Positions 26,601-35,119 of a stretch of DNA of 55,616 bases are shown here, in pieces. Origin of the DNA: Desulfobulbaceae bacterium (GTDB taxonomy: Bacteria > Desulfobacterota > Desulfobulbia > Desulfobulbales > Desulfocapsaceae); contig JAFLKM010000065.1 of NCBI GenBank assembly GCA_019163335.1, positions 1-55,616 on the forward strand, read 5' to 3'. The notes beneath the pieces were generated by a model, which saw nothing but the letters and a program-made list of their open reading frames with translations, was not told the DNA's origin and made no database searches. The translations under genes were made by a program, and so were the position numbers. Position 1 is the first letter of the stretch; each line of letters begins with the position of its first letter.

Positions 26601-27891
26601 GAGTAATCGGGGCCAACTCTTTCCATAACAATCCAGCGCCCTCACGATCCACCCTGCCTACCAGATCATGGGCAAGTTTTGCCTGTATCCCCGCTATCTC
26701 AAGGGCTACATCTTTATTTTCCGGGTGCAGTTGAAAATATTCTTCATAAAATGAGAGTGCCTTGTCAGGCCGCCCAAGATCAAAGAGGTAAATTGAACCA
26801 ACCGGCAAAAGATATTTATCCCGATTTTCATCTTGACTGAGCAGAACCAGAAGATGGGGCAAGGCTGCTTTCTTTTCCCCACGGGCAAGAAAATAATCGG
26901 CAATCTTTTTTTGAAAAGGCAGATAATCAGGATGGCGCTGCAGATACTTCTCCCAACAAACGAAGGCCAGGGATGGTTTAGTATCAACAGTCTCCAATTG
27001 AGAGCGACGATCAGTCCTGACTCTTTCGCCTGAACGCTCAAAAACCTCCGCCGCTTCCAGCAGAACACGATCGTCCACAGCTTCATTGGCGATCAGCTTT
27101 TCATAATAAACCAAGGCCATTTCATGTCGCCCGGATTTGACGGCATGAACGGCTAACTGATGAAGCAGGCTTGTATCATTAGGGCGTAGCAGAAAAAGTT
27201 GCTCCATCAGAGGGAAGGCCTCTTCACTCTTTCCTGCCCCATGCAAGGCTGCGACGAGACCAATCAGCGCTTCTGTTCCCTGCTGAGAAGGGTCTTTCTC
27301 CAGATTGACTGAAAGAGGAGAATACTCCCTCCCTGGAGCCAACGACACGGGGCCATCCTTGCCCTCAACCTTCACAGAGGAACCGGATTTCTGAGTTACA
27401 CGACGATAATAGGCCGCAGCGCGCCCATACTCTTTCATTTTTAAAGCCACCGACCCAGCACTTAAGAGGTACTCAGAACGTAGGGGATCTCGTTCCAAGA
27501 GACCCTCCAGAACAACTGCTGCCTGCTCCCAATGAGACAGAGCTATTAACACCAGACTGTATTCCCAGGAGGCCTCTTCAATGTTTTTTTTCACCGAAAG
27601 GAGTTTTGCATACCCCTTGGCCGCTTCAGAATATCTCCCCTGTCGTGTCATCTCCCGTGCCTCATCCCATAAAGCTTTCCACTCTGGGGCCTTGCTGGTA
27701 TCAATGGTCACGATATCACGTTCAGGTGCTATAGTCGCAGAAGTCAGAGGGGACGCAAACAAAAAGGAAGGGGAAGAAAAAACAGACAGCAGAAAGAAGA
27801 TGGGCAAAGCCAACAAAATATCATTGTGTTGAGCAGATATTTTATACAGTTTGGCCATTGAAGGAAAATAAAGGGGAACAACCTTCACCAT
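23650..27891 (-). CDS. Large exported TPR protein with C-terminal outer-membrane beta-barrel
   Basis: A 1413-residue envelope protein. A hydrophobic signal (residues about 27-47) is followed by roughly 1000 residues of TPR-like helical repeats (for example SEAAKGYAKLLSV, EYGRAAAYYRRV, DKALSFYEEYFQLHP). The last 330 residues switch to alternating, aromatic-rich strands and end in SLVYRW, the terminal aromatic expected of an outer-membrane barrel. This periplasmic-TPR-plus-barrel plan matches BcsC and PgaA, the exporters of cellulose and poly-N-acetylglucosamine. No polysaccharide synthase is adjacent, only a DegT sugar aminotransferase 75 bases upstream, so the substrate is unknown. AGGGAG precedes the ATG. 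Confidence 0.8.
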   Translation of the reverse strand: MVKVVPLYFPSMAKLYKISAQHNDILLALPIFFLLSVFSSPSFLFASPLTSATIAPERDIVTIDTSKAPEWKALWDEAREMTRQGRYSEAAKGYAKLLSVKKNIEEASWEYSLVLIALSHWEQAAVVLEGLLERDPLRSEYLLSAGSVALKMKEYGRAAAYYRRVTQKSGSSVKVEGKDGPVSLAPGREYSPLSVNLEKDPSQQGTEALIGLVAALHGAGKSEEAFPLMEQLFLLRPNDTSLLHQLAVHAVKSGRHEMALVYYEKLIANEAVDDRVLLEAAEVFERSGERVRTDRRSQLETVDTKPSLAFVCWEKYLQRHPDYLPFQKKIADYFLARGEKKAALPHLLVLLSQDENRDKYLLPVGSIYLFDLGRPDKALSFYEEYFQLHPENKDVALEIAGIQAKLAHDLVGRVDREGAGLLWKELAPITPNRLAIYTSMIQLLEQQGNRKELTEVLTIIHQHDPLNREVILRLAELELEQNRPGRVDNLLDLLPQEELKKEQKARYFLIRGRYADQREIFSQALGWYEQYLELESGVLSVRLRCMELSASLGLIKRYEEHYQLARRDVVSEQDRLHLDLQYAKVLLANGLVTRAGILCRQLINDGQGGDVFLAECHFALADALYREENSFEAEQVLRQMLMDGVEIEATLHKLVEFAIESRELDLAQVWFQLLSERSGHTAVSPVCGEEELTLPLLQARILAASGKFGKAIEVVRGYREVLAQHCPKEAGTKKQADLLLCHFYLLDNQVDKGRKLIAEMHKAYPLDLEVRIIEQQLEVGRSGKGQGGGVDDLLEKTYGNEFVSLMRASQLEQKYGDRDAAHKHIRMALQAEPESLAARVAIARILQEQGESEAAVAAWQSLVAEYPQELGFGRHLLEGEFKQGLFKQIITKLSPSRPEGLGKTLMALPDTGHLLTWQRLMLARALWAERQWVEAVAVYDTLLQPSVEKIFTEKITENQIEIVLPSPRQSLWNMITFTAPPEPDRLSQVMDPVFVLRQRGEPAGRIGTELYAEYRWQQLAARELSARRALAQGDYYQAMKEYLEVTERDPSPESLFDLAGIYSRLGLLGKEALLYEEIAQNNPDYPELAAAVERNSLKREPKGMLDFGYSSQSGRDGYLDMKQTRGGGSVWMLPTLRQEMSAGWSTIHAVSENTDQDVWRNRFLAEYSFYPHYAIDFIAKIGGDKIGDTSDTEAGSAHYDIIPLYHFETRGRIGDELHGFVRITQDVVDDTVQALKQGISKRDMEGGVSVDLLPRLFCGGEYSFSEYSDTNHQNRYHVWASYLLFTEPTLLRVTYGQQLLHNDESNLGQNFTNGSLFSPDDHPYWSPSEYWQNQVSVHFEHHLAADVLGRSAPSYYTLDYSIGYEEGGYDSHSFGGDIFLEMSRHFLLNSSFDMIQGGQEIRKDVALSLVYRW

Positions 27892-27966
27892 AACAAAGAC
27901 TCCCTGGCAAAGATCTTTCTTGGTCCAGCCTTAATTACAGGAGAAAGAATCACGACGATGCTAAAC

Positions 27967-29175
27967 TTACTGCCGATAAAATTCAGCTATTTTCTCGACC
28001 ACACACGCCTGCATATCAGCAGACAGTTCCGGGAAGATGGGAAGAGCAATGGTCTCTGCGGCAGCTCTTTCGGCCTCGGGAAAAGATAACACGGGGAAGT
28101 CTGCCCCCAGACATTTCTGTTGATGGAGGGCCAATGGATAATAAATTTCACACCCAATATCCTGGGAACGCAGCCAGGTTACCAGGGCATCACGGCTTTT
28201 GACCCTTAGGACATACTGGTTATAGATATGAAAATTTTCACCAGCACCATTCAGGCCATCCTGAAATTTTTGACTGGCCTCTTTTTTTGCAAGATACATA
28301 GCCTGCGGCAACACCAGAAAATTATTCTGCACAAGACCTGACTCAACAAAAAGTTGATTATACCGGTCCGCGTTCTCTCGTCTGGCCTGATGCCATTGCT
28401 CCAGAAATTTAAGTTTTACCCTCAGCACTGCTGCCTGGATGGGATCAAGGCGGAAATTTCCTCCAACTTGTCCGTGATAATATTTAGGAGATGCCCCATG
28501 ATTGAGTAAAATTCGAGTTCTATCAGCAAAGACGGCGTCATTGCTAACCACCATTCCTCCATCGCCAATCCCCCCGAGATTCTTACTGGGAAAAAAAGAA
28601 AAACATCCGGCAAGCCCCATTGCTCCAGCTTTTTTCCAGGTAACATTTACGCCGTCATCCATTGGATACTCTGCACCAATGGCCTGAGCCGCATCTTCGA
28701 TCACCGGCAGGCTATACTGACCAGCAAGCTTCATGATCTCTGACATATCAGCACATTGCCCGTAGAGATGAACTGGAAGTATGGCTTTAATCTTTCGGTC
28801 TTGATCACAAAAAAGGGCCTCTTCCATGGCCTTTGGATCGATATTGAAAGAAACAGGATCGATATCGGCAAAGACTGGCGTCGCACCCAAACGCAAAACG
28901 ACTCCCATGGTGGCAAAAAAAGAATACGGAGTAGTCAATACCTGATCTCCAGGCCCTATCCCTAATGCCATTAAAGAGACCAGCAGAGCATCGGTTCCAC
29001 TGGAAACCCCCACTCCGTTTTGCACATCACAATATGCTGCAACTTCATGTTCGAGCCCGGCTACTTCCGGCCCCTGAATATATATTGTTGAATCAAGAAC
29101 CCTGGTGACTGCCTCAAGCATATCTTTCCGGAGGTAACTCAACTGTTGTTTCAGATCAAGCAAAGGCACTTTCAT
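27967..29175 (-). CDS. DegT/DnrJ/EryC1-family sugar aminotransferase
   Basis: A 402-residue PLP aminotransferase that adds an amino group to a nucleotide-linked keto-sugar. Visible features are the opening VPLLDLKQQLSYLR, the GVSSGTDALLVSLMALGIG phosphate-binding region, VIEDAAQAIGAEY with the PLP-ring aspartate, the catalytic lysine in FSFFPSKNLGGIGDGG, and the NFRLDPIQAAVLRVKL dimer contact. It is closest in appearance to the WbpE/WlbC-like group of cell-surface sugar enzymes. It is followed by the TPR/barrel gene on the same strand, a link to surface polysaccharide. Confidence 0.9.
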   Translation of the reverse strand: MKVPLLDLKQQLSYLRKDMLEAVTRVLDSTIYIQGPEVAGLEHEVAAYCDVQNGVGVSSGTDALLVSLMALGIGPGDQVLTTPYSFFATMGVVLRLGATPVFADIDPVSFNIDPKAMEEALFCDQDRKIKAILPVHLYGQCADMSEIMKLAGQYSLPVIEDAAQAIGAEYPMDDGVNVTWKKAGAMGLAGCFSFFPSKNLGGIGDGGMVVSNDAVFADRTRILLNHGASPKYYHGQVGGNFRLDPIQAAVLRVKLKFLEQWHQARRENADRYNQLFVESGLVQNNFLVLPQAMYLAKKEASQKFQDGLNGAGENFHIYNQYVLRVKSRDALVTWLRSQDIGCEIYYPLALHQQKCLGADFPVLSFPEAERAAAETIALPIFPELSADMQACVVEKIAEFYRQ

Positions 29176-29312
29176 TATTCAAACCTTATAAATCTAACCA
29201 GACACACTCTTAAAAGGGACGTTACTCCAATACAATGATGGAGCTACGTTTCACCTATGTGAAAAAGAAGAACAGAGTAAAATAACAAAAAATAAATGGC
29301 AGAGCGGAACGA

Positions 29313-30344
29313 TTATTTTTTGGGGCCGCTCTTAATCACCATATCTTCTCCATCGAAGAAATCTTTAATATCAGGCATTTCTGCCTCAAAAAATTTCTTC
29401 ATTTTCTTTAACAGATTCACTTCAATCTGCCTGACCCGCTCACGGGAGATATCGAACTTGTCGGCAATATTCTGCAGAGTCAAGGGCTCATCGGTGAGCA
29501 GTCGCTCCTCCAGAATCATAGTCTCTTTGCTGTTCAACTTTTCCTTCAGAATCAAAAGCATTTCTGCAAGCTTAGCCTTCATCTGACTTCCGGCGACCAT
29601 CTCCTCAATGCCCGGCCCATCACTTGGCAGAAAACTTTTTTGTTCATCCTCTGAATCAGCACGTACCGGGCTTTCTAGCGAAACATCACCGCCCCCCATA
29701 CGCTGGCTCATTTCAATAACTTCACTCTCCTTGACATTCAACCGCTGGGCCAGCAATTTAGTTTCAGCTTGAAATCCCTGCGATTCAAGAAGTTTTTTCT
29801 CTTTGTTCAAACTAAAAAACAACTTTCGCTGCGCTTGGGTTGTACCAATCTTCACAAGACGCCAATTATCCATAATAAATTTAAGGATATAGGCTCGAAT
29901 CCAATAGGCAGCATAATACGAAAATTTAACCCCGCGATAAGGGTCAAACTTTTTAGTTGCCTGAACCAACCCAACATTTCCCTCCTGAATCAGATCCATG
30001 AAATTTTGCATCCAGTATTTCTGGAAATCCATGGCAACTTTTACCACTAGGCGCAAATTAGAAGAAACCAGCCTGTAAGCAGCTTCCTGATCCCCTTCTT
30101 CCCGGAATTTAATAGCGAGGTCATCCGCCTCTTCACGGGTCAGCAGTTCATATTGACTGATCTCCTGAAGATAACGATGCAAGGCAGGATTGCTGAGGGC
30201 TGGGAGATGTTCTTCATTGGACAGAGCAACAAGGGGATGCTCTGAATAATGGGACTCCTCCCTGTCGGATTCAGTCAATTCAAACGGATCGGAAGAATCG
30301 GAATCCGAATCAGAAATTTCGAATGTATTTTTTTGTGAAGTCAT
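29313..30344 (-). CDS. rpoH: Sigma-32 family RNA polymerase sigma factor
   Basis: A 343-residue group 3 sigma factor of the heat-shock RpoH type. Region 2 is clear (NFMDLIQEGNVGLVQATKKF, then GVKFSYYAAYWIRAYILKFI), followed by the RpoH-box-like AQRKLFFSLNKEKK, and region 4 with FDISRERVRQIEVNLLKKMK. It is longer than E. coli RpoH (284) because of an acidic, Ser/Asp-rich N-terminal extension of about 50 residues and a short C-terminal tail. An inverted repeat lies upstream. The call rests on the RpoH box; a stationary-phase-type role cannot be excluded. Confidence 0.88.
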   Translation of the reverse strand: MTSQKNTFEISDSDSDSSDPFELTESDREESHYSEHPLVALSNEEHLPALSNPALHRYLQEISQYELLTREEADDLAIKFREEGDQEAAYRLVSSNLRLVVKVAMDFQKYWMQNFMDLIQEGNVGLVQATKKFDPYRGVKFSYYAAYWIRAYILKFIMDNWRLVKIGTTQAQRKLFFSLNKEKKLLESQGFQAETKLLAQRLNVKESEVIEMSQRMGGGDVSLESPVRADSEDEQKSFLPSDGPGIEEMVAGSQMKAKLAEMLLILKEKLNSKETMILEERLLTDEPLTLQNIADKFDISRERVRQIEVNLLKKMKKFFEAEMPDIKDFFDGEDMVIKSGPKK

Positions 30345-30376
30345 AAAGAGTATCAGTTGGCCTGAACATTATCGAG

Positions 30377-30411
30377 TGAGTAAACTTATTATTATTACCC
30401 CAGTTTACTCA
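30377..30411. promoter_or_regulatory. Inverted repeat upstream of rpoH
   Basis: Perfect 10-base arms TGAGTAAACT and AGTTTACTCA with a 15-base AT-rich centre, 33 bases upstream of the rpoH start. Position suits an operator or a leader hairpin of rpoH; no heat-shock CIRCE consensus is visible. Confidence 0.4.
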
Positions 30412-30487
30412 AAGTGCAATCATTATATCTCAGAGAAAAACTACCACACATAAGCGTTATTGGGTCGCTACAGACAGCGTATCTCTT

Positions 30488-30527
30488 GGAACTCCACAGA
30501 AAATATGGGAAAATTCTATGGAGTTCC
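30488..30527. promoter_or_regulatory. Inverted repeat upstream of lepA
   Basis: Perfect 9-base arms GGAACTCCA and TGGAGTTCC, 22 bases apart, 100 bases before the lepA ATG. It could be a leader hairpin or protein-binding site. Just before it, on the minus strand, sits TGTAGCGACC, also found at 44213. Confidence 0.35.
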
Positions 30528-30626
30528 TCAGCTATTTATGCTACAAGTCTATTTTTTCATACACTACTAAGTGCTACTCAAAAGCCCATTTCTTGAGCAT
30601 TCTATAACAAATCCCCTTCACATACA

Positions 30627-32420
30627 ATGAAACACATACGAAATTTCTCCATCATCGCTCACATTGATCATGGCAAATCAACCCTTGCTGACCGAATGAT
30701 CCAATTATGCAATCAGGTTTCTCTTCGTGACTTCAAGGACCAATTGCTTGACAACATGGACATCGAGCGAGAGCGGGGCATCACCATCAAAAGTCAGACC
30801 ATCTGCCTTCCTTACACTGCAAAAGATGGCAAGATATATGAGTTGAACCTGGTAGACACTCCTGGCCACGTGGATTTCAGCTACGAGGTCTCTCGGGCAT
30901 TGAGTTCCTGCGAAGGCGCTCTTCTCCTCGTCGATGCAGCCCAGGGTGTTGAGGCCCAGACCTTGGCTAATCTTTACCTGGCCATGGAAAACGATCTGGA
31001 GATCATCCCGGTCATCAACAAGATAGATCTTCCTTCAGCCGAACCGGAAAAGGTCGCCCACCAGATTGAAGAAGACCTGGGACTCGATGGCGATCACATT
31101 CAACTCTGTTCCGCTAAAACAGGACAGGGCGTCGATGAGATTCTTGAAGCCATCGTCAAATTCCTACCTTCCCCTAAAGGCGATCCAGATCATGAACTCC
31201 AGGCTCTCATCTTTGATGCCCACTACGATCCGTTCCGCGGCACCATCATCTCCTGCCGTATTATTAATGGGACCATCCAGGCCGGAGATATAATCAAGTT
31301 CATGTCCAATGGCGCCGTCTACAAGGTTGAAGAGGTCGGTTTGTTCAGGTTCGGCAAGGAACCGCAGAAACAACTCTCGGCCGGCCAGATCGGCTATATC
31401 CTGGCCGGGATCAAGACCATCAGTGACACTCGCCCTGGCGACACCATTACCCATAAAGACAAGCCGTGCACTGAAGCTCTGGCTGGCTTCAAGCCGGTTC
31501 AGCAAGTGGTTTTTTCTTCAATCTACCCTATTTCCACTGATGATTATGAAAATCTGGCCACAGCGATTGAGAAATTACAGCTCAATGATGCGGCCCTGAC
31601 CTTTCAAAAAGACTCATCCGTGGCCCTGGGATTTGGATTTCGCTGCGGATTTCTTGGCCTTTTACACCTTGAGGTTATCCAGGAACGGTTGGAGCGAGAA
31701 TTTGACATTTCACTCATTCTAACCGTCCCGTCAGTCAAATATAACTTCTACCTCAACGATGACTCAATGATTGAGGTGGACAATCCCGCTCATTTTCCAG
31801 ATCCATCTAAAGTCAGCCGGGTGGAAGAGCCATATATCAAAGCCACAATTCTCATGCCGGAGAAATATATGGGGGTGGTAATGGCACTGTGCATGGAGCG
31901 ACGCGGCGACAATACCCAATACCACTATCCAACTCCAGGCCGGATTGAACTTACCTGTGAACTGCCCCTAGCTGAAGTTATCTATGATTTCTACGATAAA
32001 CTTAAATCAGCCACGCAAGGGTATGGCTCCTTTGACTATGCCCTCTACGATTATCGTAAAAGTGATCTGGTCAAACTGGATATCCTGGTCAATGGCGAAC
32101 TTGTGGATGCCCTGTCCCAACTGGTGCATCGAGCAAACGCGCGGGCTCGTGGTCTGCATGCTTGTGAACAACTCCAGCATGAAATCCCCAGACAGATGTT
32201 TAAGATCGCTATCCAGGCTGCCATTGGCGGGACCATAGTAGCCAGATCAACAATTTCCGCTCTCAGGAAAGATGTTATCTCGAAATGTTATGGCGGTGAC
32301 ATTTCCAGGAAAAGAAAACTCCTGGAAAAACAAAAGGCGGGCAAGAAAAGAATGAAGACCGTTGGCAATGTGGAGATTCCACAAAAGGCATTTTTAGCAG
32401 TATTGAAATCTGAACAATAA
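30627..32420 (+). CDS. lepA: Elongation factor 4 (LepA) GTPase
   Basis: A 597-residue translational GTPase that acts on stalled or initiating ribosomes. The G motifs are AHIDHGKST, DTPGHVDF and NKIDLP; the C-terminal LepA-specific domain ends in the expected basic stretch (KRKLLEKQKAGKKRMK). Length matches the family (595-600). No good ribosome-binding site precedes the ATG. The stop codon TAA (32418-32420) is the first three bases of the 324-bp tandem element, so the element inserted right at the gene end without harming the coding region. Confidence 0.97.
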   Translation: MKHIRNFSIIAHIDHGKSTLADRMIQLCNQVSLRDFKDQLLDNMDIERERGITIKSQTICLPYTAKDGKIYELNLVDTPGHVDFSYEVSRALSSCEGALLLVDAAQGVEAQTLANLYLAMENDLEIIPVINKIDLPSAEPEKVAHQIEEDLGLDGDHIQLCSAKTGQGVDEILEAIVKFLPSPKGDPDHELQALIFDAHYDPFRGTIISCRIINGTIQAGDIIKFMSNGAVYKVEEVGLFRFGKEPQKQLSAGQIGYILAGIKTISDTRPGDTITHKDKPCTEALAGFKPVQQVVFSSIYPISTDDYENLATAIEKLQLNDAALTFQKDSSVALGFGFRCGFLGLLHLEVIQERLEREFDISLILTVPSVKYNFYLNDDSMIEVDNPAHFPDPSKVSRVEEPYIKATILMPEKYMGVVMALCMERRGDNTQYHYPTPGRIELTCELPLAEVIYDFYDKLKSATQGYGSFDYALYDYRKSDLVKLDILVNGELVDALSQLVHRANARARGLHACEQLQHEIPRQMFKIAIQAAIGGTIVARSTISALRKDVISKCYGGDISRKRKLLEKQKAGKKRMKTVGNVEIPQKAFLAVLKSEQ

Positions 32421-32741
32421 AGGATCCACCCCCTGAGGGGGTGGTATTGAGTTAAGCCCAGAGGGCATTTGTTTACTAGCGATTGAAGAAACTGGCCGTT
32501 CATACTGTATAAAGAAAAGCCAATCTCTCAATTTTTAGACCTTGCTTCAAATTTTCCTATTCCTAAATGGCAGCTTTGACGGTCTTGCAAGAAATCCGAT
32601 TTTCTCCAACTCAATATTCTGGCATCATTAGGGTAGAGATTATTGAACTTGATTTTTGAGAAGCCATTACACTTGGCTGTTCAACTGGCAAAGCCGTTGA
32701 ACTCTGACCACGCCCATAGGGCGTGGTTTTCAACATTTGAA
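32418..32741. mobile_element. 324-bp hairpin-ended non-coding element, copy 1
   Basis: This unit starts with a CCACCCCCTGAGGGGGTGG hairpin (32426-32444) and closes with a CCACGCCCATAGGGCGTGG hairpin (32708-32726) followed by TTTTCAAC. It has no open frame of note. Subterminal hairpins without terminal inverted repeats are the mark of IS200/IS605-type ends, so I read it as a transposase-less (MITE-like) derivative. It is identical by eye to the next copy. Family assignment is inference. Confidence 0.65.
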
Positions 32742-33065
32742 TAAAGGATCCACCCCCTGAGGGGGTGGTATTGAGTTAAGCCCAGAGGGCATTTGTTTAC
32801 TAGCGATTGAAGAAACTGGCCGTTCATACTGTATAAAGAAAAGCCAATCTCTCAATTTTTAGACCTTGCTTCAAATTTTCCTATTCCTAAATGGCAGCTT
32901 TGACGGTCTTGCAAGAAATCCGATTTTCTCCAACTCAATATTCTGGCATCATTAGGGTAGAGATTATTGAACTTGATTTTTGAGAAGCCATTACACTTGG
33001 CTGTTCAACTGGCAAAGCCGTTGAACTCTGACCACGCCCATAGGGCGTGGTTTTCAACATTTGAA
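32742..33065. mobile_element. 324-bp hairpin-ended non-coding element, copy 2
   Basis: A direct tandem copy of the preceding unit, with hairpins at 32750-32768 and 33032-33050. I found no base difference over the whole period, and identity runs on to 33069 through a shared AATAAA. Perfect identity means a recent duplication or insertion event. Confidence 0.65.
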
Positions 33066-33167
33066 TAAATCTAACCACTTAGCCTCATGAATTAACGAAC
33101 GTTACAATCCTGTTTATCTCATTGAGATGTCGTAAAAATTCTTTTTATCTGAAACGATTCTCTGCAA

Positions 33168-33455
33168 TTATATTTCGGCAAGATTTCCGAAAGAAGTACA
33201 CTTACAGGAGTATTGACCATCAAGAATATTGAGCCCCTTCTGAGCCATGATGCTCAATAGTTCTTTTCTTTTTAATGGGCTATTTTTCTGGTGGCTTATA
33301 TAAACCAGACAATCGCTACAAATGTGAAAAGAACGGCAATCTCTTTCCTCAATGATTTCCCAGCACATCTTTTCAGTCTGCTCTTTAACAATGCATTTAT
33401 TACCTGTATCACACTTCATGATTTCCCAGCATGGCCATTTAGATCGGTGCGACAT
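33168..33455 (-). CDS. Cysteine-rich two-CW domain protein
   Basis: A 95-residue cytoplasmic protein with nine cysteines. It carries the doubled motif of two-CW proteins: WEIMKCD..C followed by MCWEIIEERDC..CSDCLVY, seen alone or attached to signalling domains in delta-group bacteria, probably as a metal or redox site. A GGGAGAA site precedes the ATG. It lies downstream of engB on the same strand with a 111-base gap. The name comes from motif pattern; no biochemical role is known to me. Confidence 0.7.
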   Translation of the reverse strand: MSHRSKWPCWEIMKCDTGNKCIVKEQTEKMCWEIIEERDCRSFHICSDCLVYISHQKNSPLKRKELLSIMAQKGLNILDGQYSCKCTSFGNLAEI

Positions 33456-33566
33456 GATGTTGTTCTCCCATTTTTTAATTTCGCTGCCGGTTACAACCTG
33501 AAAGACGAATAAAAAAACACTTTCTGAACAGAATTAAATTAGAATATCATCTAACTTAATAAAAAA

Positions 33567-34154
33567 TCAATATACTTTAGCAAAAGATGCAAGGGATGTC
33601 TCTAGCTCATCTTTTCCCATGCCGGTTAAGGCTGAGAACAAAATCCTCTGGCCCCGCGCAATGGAATGGCCAGCATCCAGAATGCCGGCATTTTTTATTC
33701 GTTCATTCCCTGACAATTTATCCGCCTTGGTATAAACAGGCAGAAATGGAATATGTTTCTCACGCAGCCAGCCAAAAAGCTGGGCATCATGTTCTTTGAC
33801 TCCATGTCGAAGGTCCAGAATAACCACCACACAAGCTAGTGTTTCCCTGGTCTCCAGATAAGAGGTGATAAGCGACTGCCAATGTTCCTGCATCCCCTTG
33901 GCAACCTTGGCGTACCCATACCCAGGCAAATCAACCAGATAAACGGTGTCAGCAACTTCAAAAAAATTAAGTCCCTGGGTTTTTCCTGGCCGTCTACTTA
34001 TCTTGACTAAATTTTTCCTGCCCATCAGGGTATTCATCAAACTTGATTTCCCGACATTGGAGCGCCCGGCAAACGCAATCTCCGGCAAGGTCATCCCCGG
34101 CAGTTGAGATAGCTCATGAACGCTTAATAGAAAGTTCACATCAAGAAATTTCAT
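33567..34154 (-). CDS. engB: Ribosome-biogenesis GTPase EngB (YsxC/YihA)
   Basis: A 195-residue GTPase needed for large-subunit ribosome assembly. G1 is GRSNVGKSSLMN, the G2 threonine is in GKTQGLNFF, G3 is DLPGYGYA and G4 is TKADKL. Length fits. It follows hisG by 18 bases on the same strand, an odd but probably co-transcribed pairing of histidine synthesis and ribosome assembly. Confidence 0.95.
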   Translation of the reverse strand: MKFLDVNFLLSVHELSQLPGMTLPEIAFAGRSNVGKSSLMNTLMGRKNLVKISRRPGKTQGLNFFEVADTVYLVDLPGYGYAKVAKGMQEHWQSLITSYLETRETLACVVVILDLRHGVKEHDAQLFGWLREKHIPFLPVYTKADKLSGNERIKNAGILDAGHSIARGQRILFSALTGMGKDELETSLASFAKVY

Positions 34155-34172
34155 ACTAAAACCTTAAACAAA

Positions 34173-35057
34173 TCAAATCACCTTGTTCAGGGCATATTCA
34201 ATGATCCCCTCAGCGCCATTCTTTTTTAATTGAGGGATAAGATCCCGGACAGCATCCTCTGAGACAACCGTTTCAACTGAATACCAATCCTTCTGGTAGA
34301 GGCCTGCCACTGTCGGTGCATTCAAACAGGGCAGGAGACTGATGATTTGCTCCAATCGAGCATGGGCAACATTCATCTTCAGGCCAACAATCCGGTCTGC
34401 ATTTAACGCGCCCTGCAAAAGCATGGCGACATTTTCAATTTTCTCCCTTTTCCAAGGATCATTCCAGGCCTCTTTATTGGCAATAAACTGAGTATTGGAT
34501 TTCATCAGCTCATGGATAATCCGCAACCCATGGGCCCGGATGGTGCTTTCGGTCTCAGTTACTTCAACCACTGCATCGGCAAGCCCGGAGACCACTTTTG
34601 CCTCAGTGGCTCCCCAGGAAAATTCGATGGTGACATTGATATTTCGTTGCGCAAAAAACTCTCTGGTCACATTGACCAGTTCCGTGGAAATCTTTTTGCC
34701 TTCCAGATCTTCAACAGTATGAATATCAGAATCACCTGCTACTGCGATCACCCAGCGAGTGGGCTTCCTGCTCACCTTGGAATAAATCAGATCGGAGACA
34801 ATCACCACATCTGATTTGTTTTCCATGGTCCAATCCTTGCCAGTGATCCCGGCATCAAGCATACCACTCTCAACATATCGAGACATTTCCTGGGGCCTGC
34901 AAATAGAACAGACCAGTTCAGGATCATCAATCTCGGGAAAATAATTGCGAGACTGTGGTTTGATCAACCAACCAGCCTTTTCAAATAACTCTATGGTTGC
35001 TTTTTCCAGGCTTCCTTTGGGTAGCCCAAGCTTCAACTGCATTGTCGTTTCCATCAT
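34173..35057 (-). CDS. hisG: ATP phosphoribosyltransferase, long form
   Basis: A 294-residue HisG of the long, hexameric type with a C-terminal ACT-like regulatory domain for histidine feedback; it catalyses the first step of histidine synthesis. Features are LKLGLPKGSLEKATIELFE, ESGMLDAGITGKDW, the phosphate-binding region around ADAVVEVTETESTIRAHGL, and the C-terminal GLKMNVAHARLEQIISLLP. I chose the ATG at 35057 because GTGGAG precedes it at a good distance; an upstream GTG at 35072 is possible. No hisZ is needed for this form. Confidence 0.95.
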   Translation of the reverse strand: MMETTMQLKLGLPKGSLEKATIELFEKAGWLIKPQSRNYFPEIDDPELVCSICRPQEMSRYVESGMLDAGITGKDWTMENKSDVVIVSDLIYSKVSRKPTRWVIAVAGDSDIHTVEDLEGKKISTELVNVTREFFAQRNINVTIEFSWGATEAKVVSGLADAVVEVTETESTIRAHGLRIIHELMKSNTQFIANKEAWNDPWKREKIENVAMLLQGALNADRIVGLKMNVAHARLEQIISLLPCLNAPTVAGLYQKDWYSVETVVSEDAVRDLIPQLKKNGAEGIIEYALNKVI

Positions 35058-35119
35058 CAAATCTCCACTCACTCAATACTATGCCTGAGAATATCTCTCT
35101 TGTAAGACCACTTTATTAA

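Noticed and set aside
32418-33065. CRISPR array
   Set aside because: Only two copies, each 324 bp with no unique spacer between them; CRISPR repeats are 23-50 bp.
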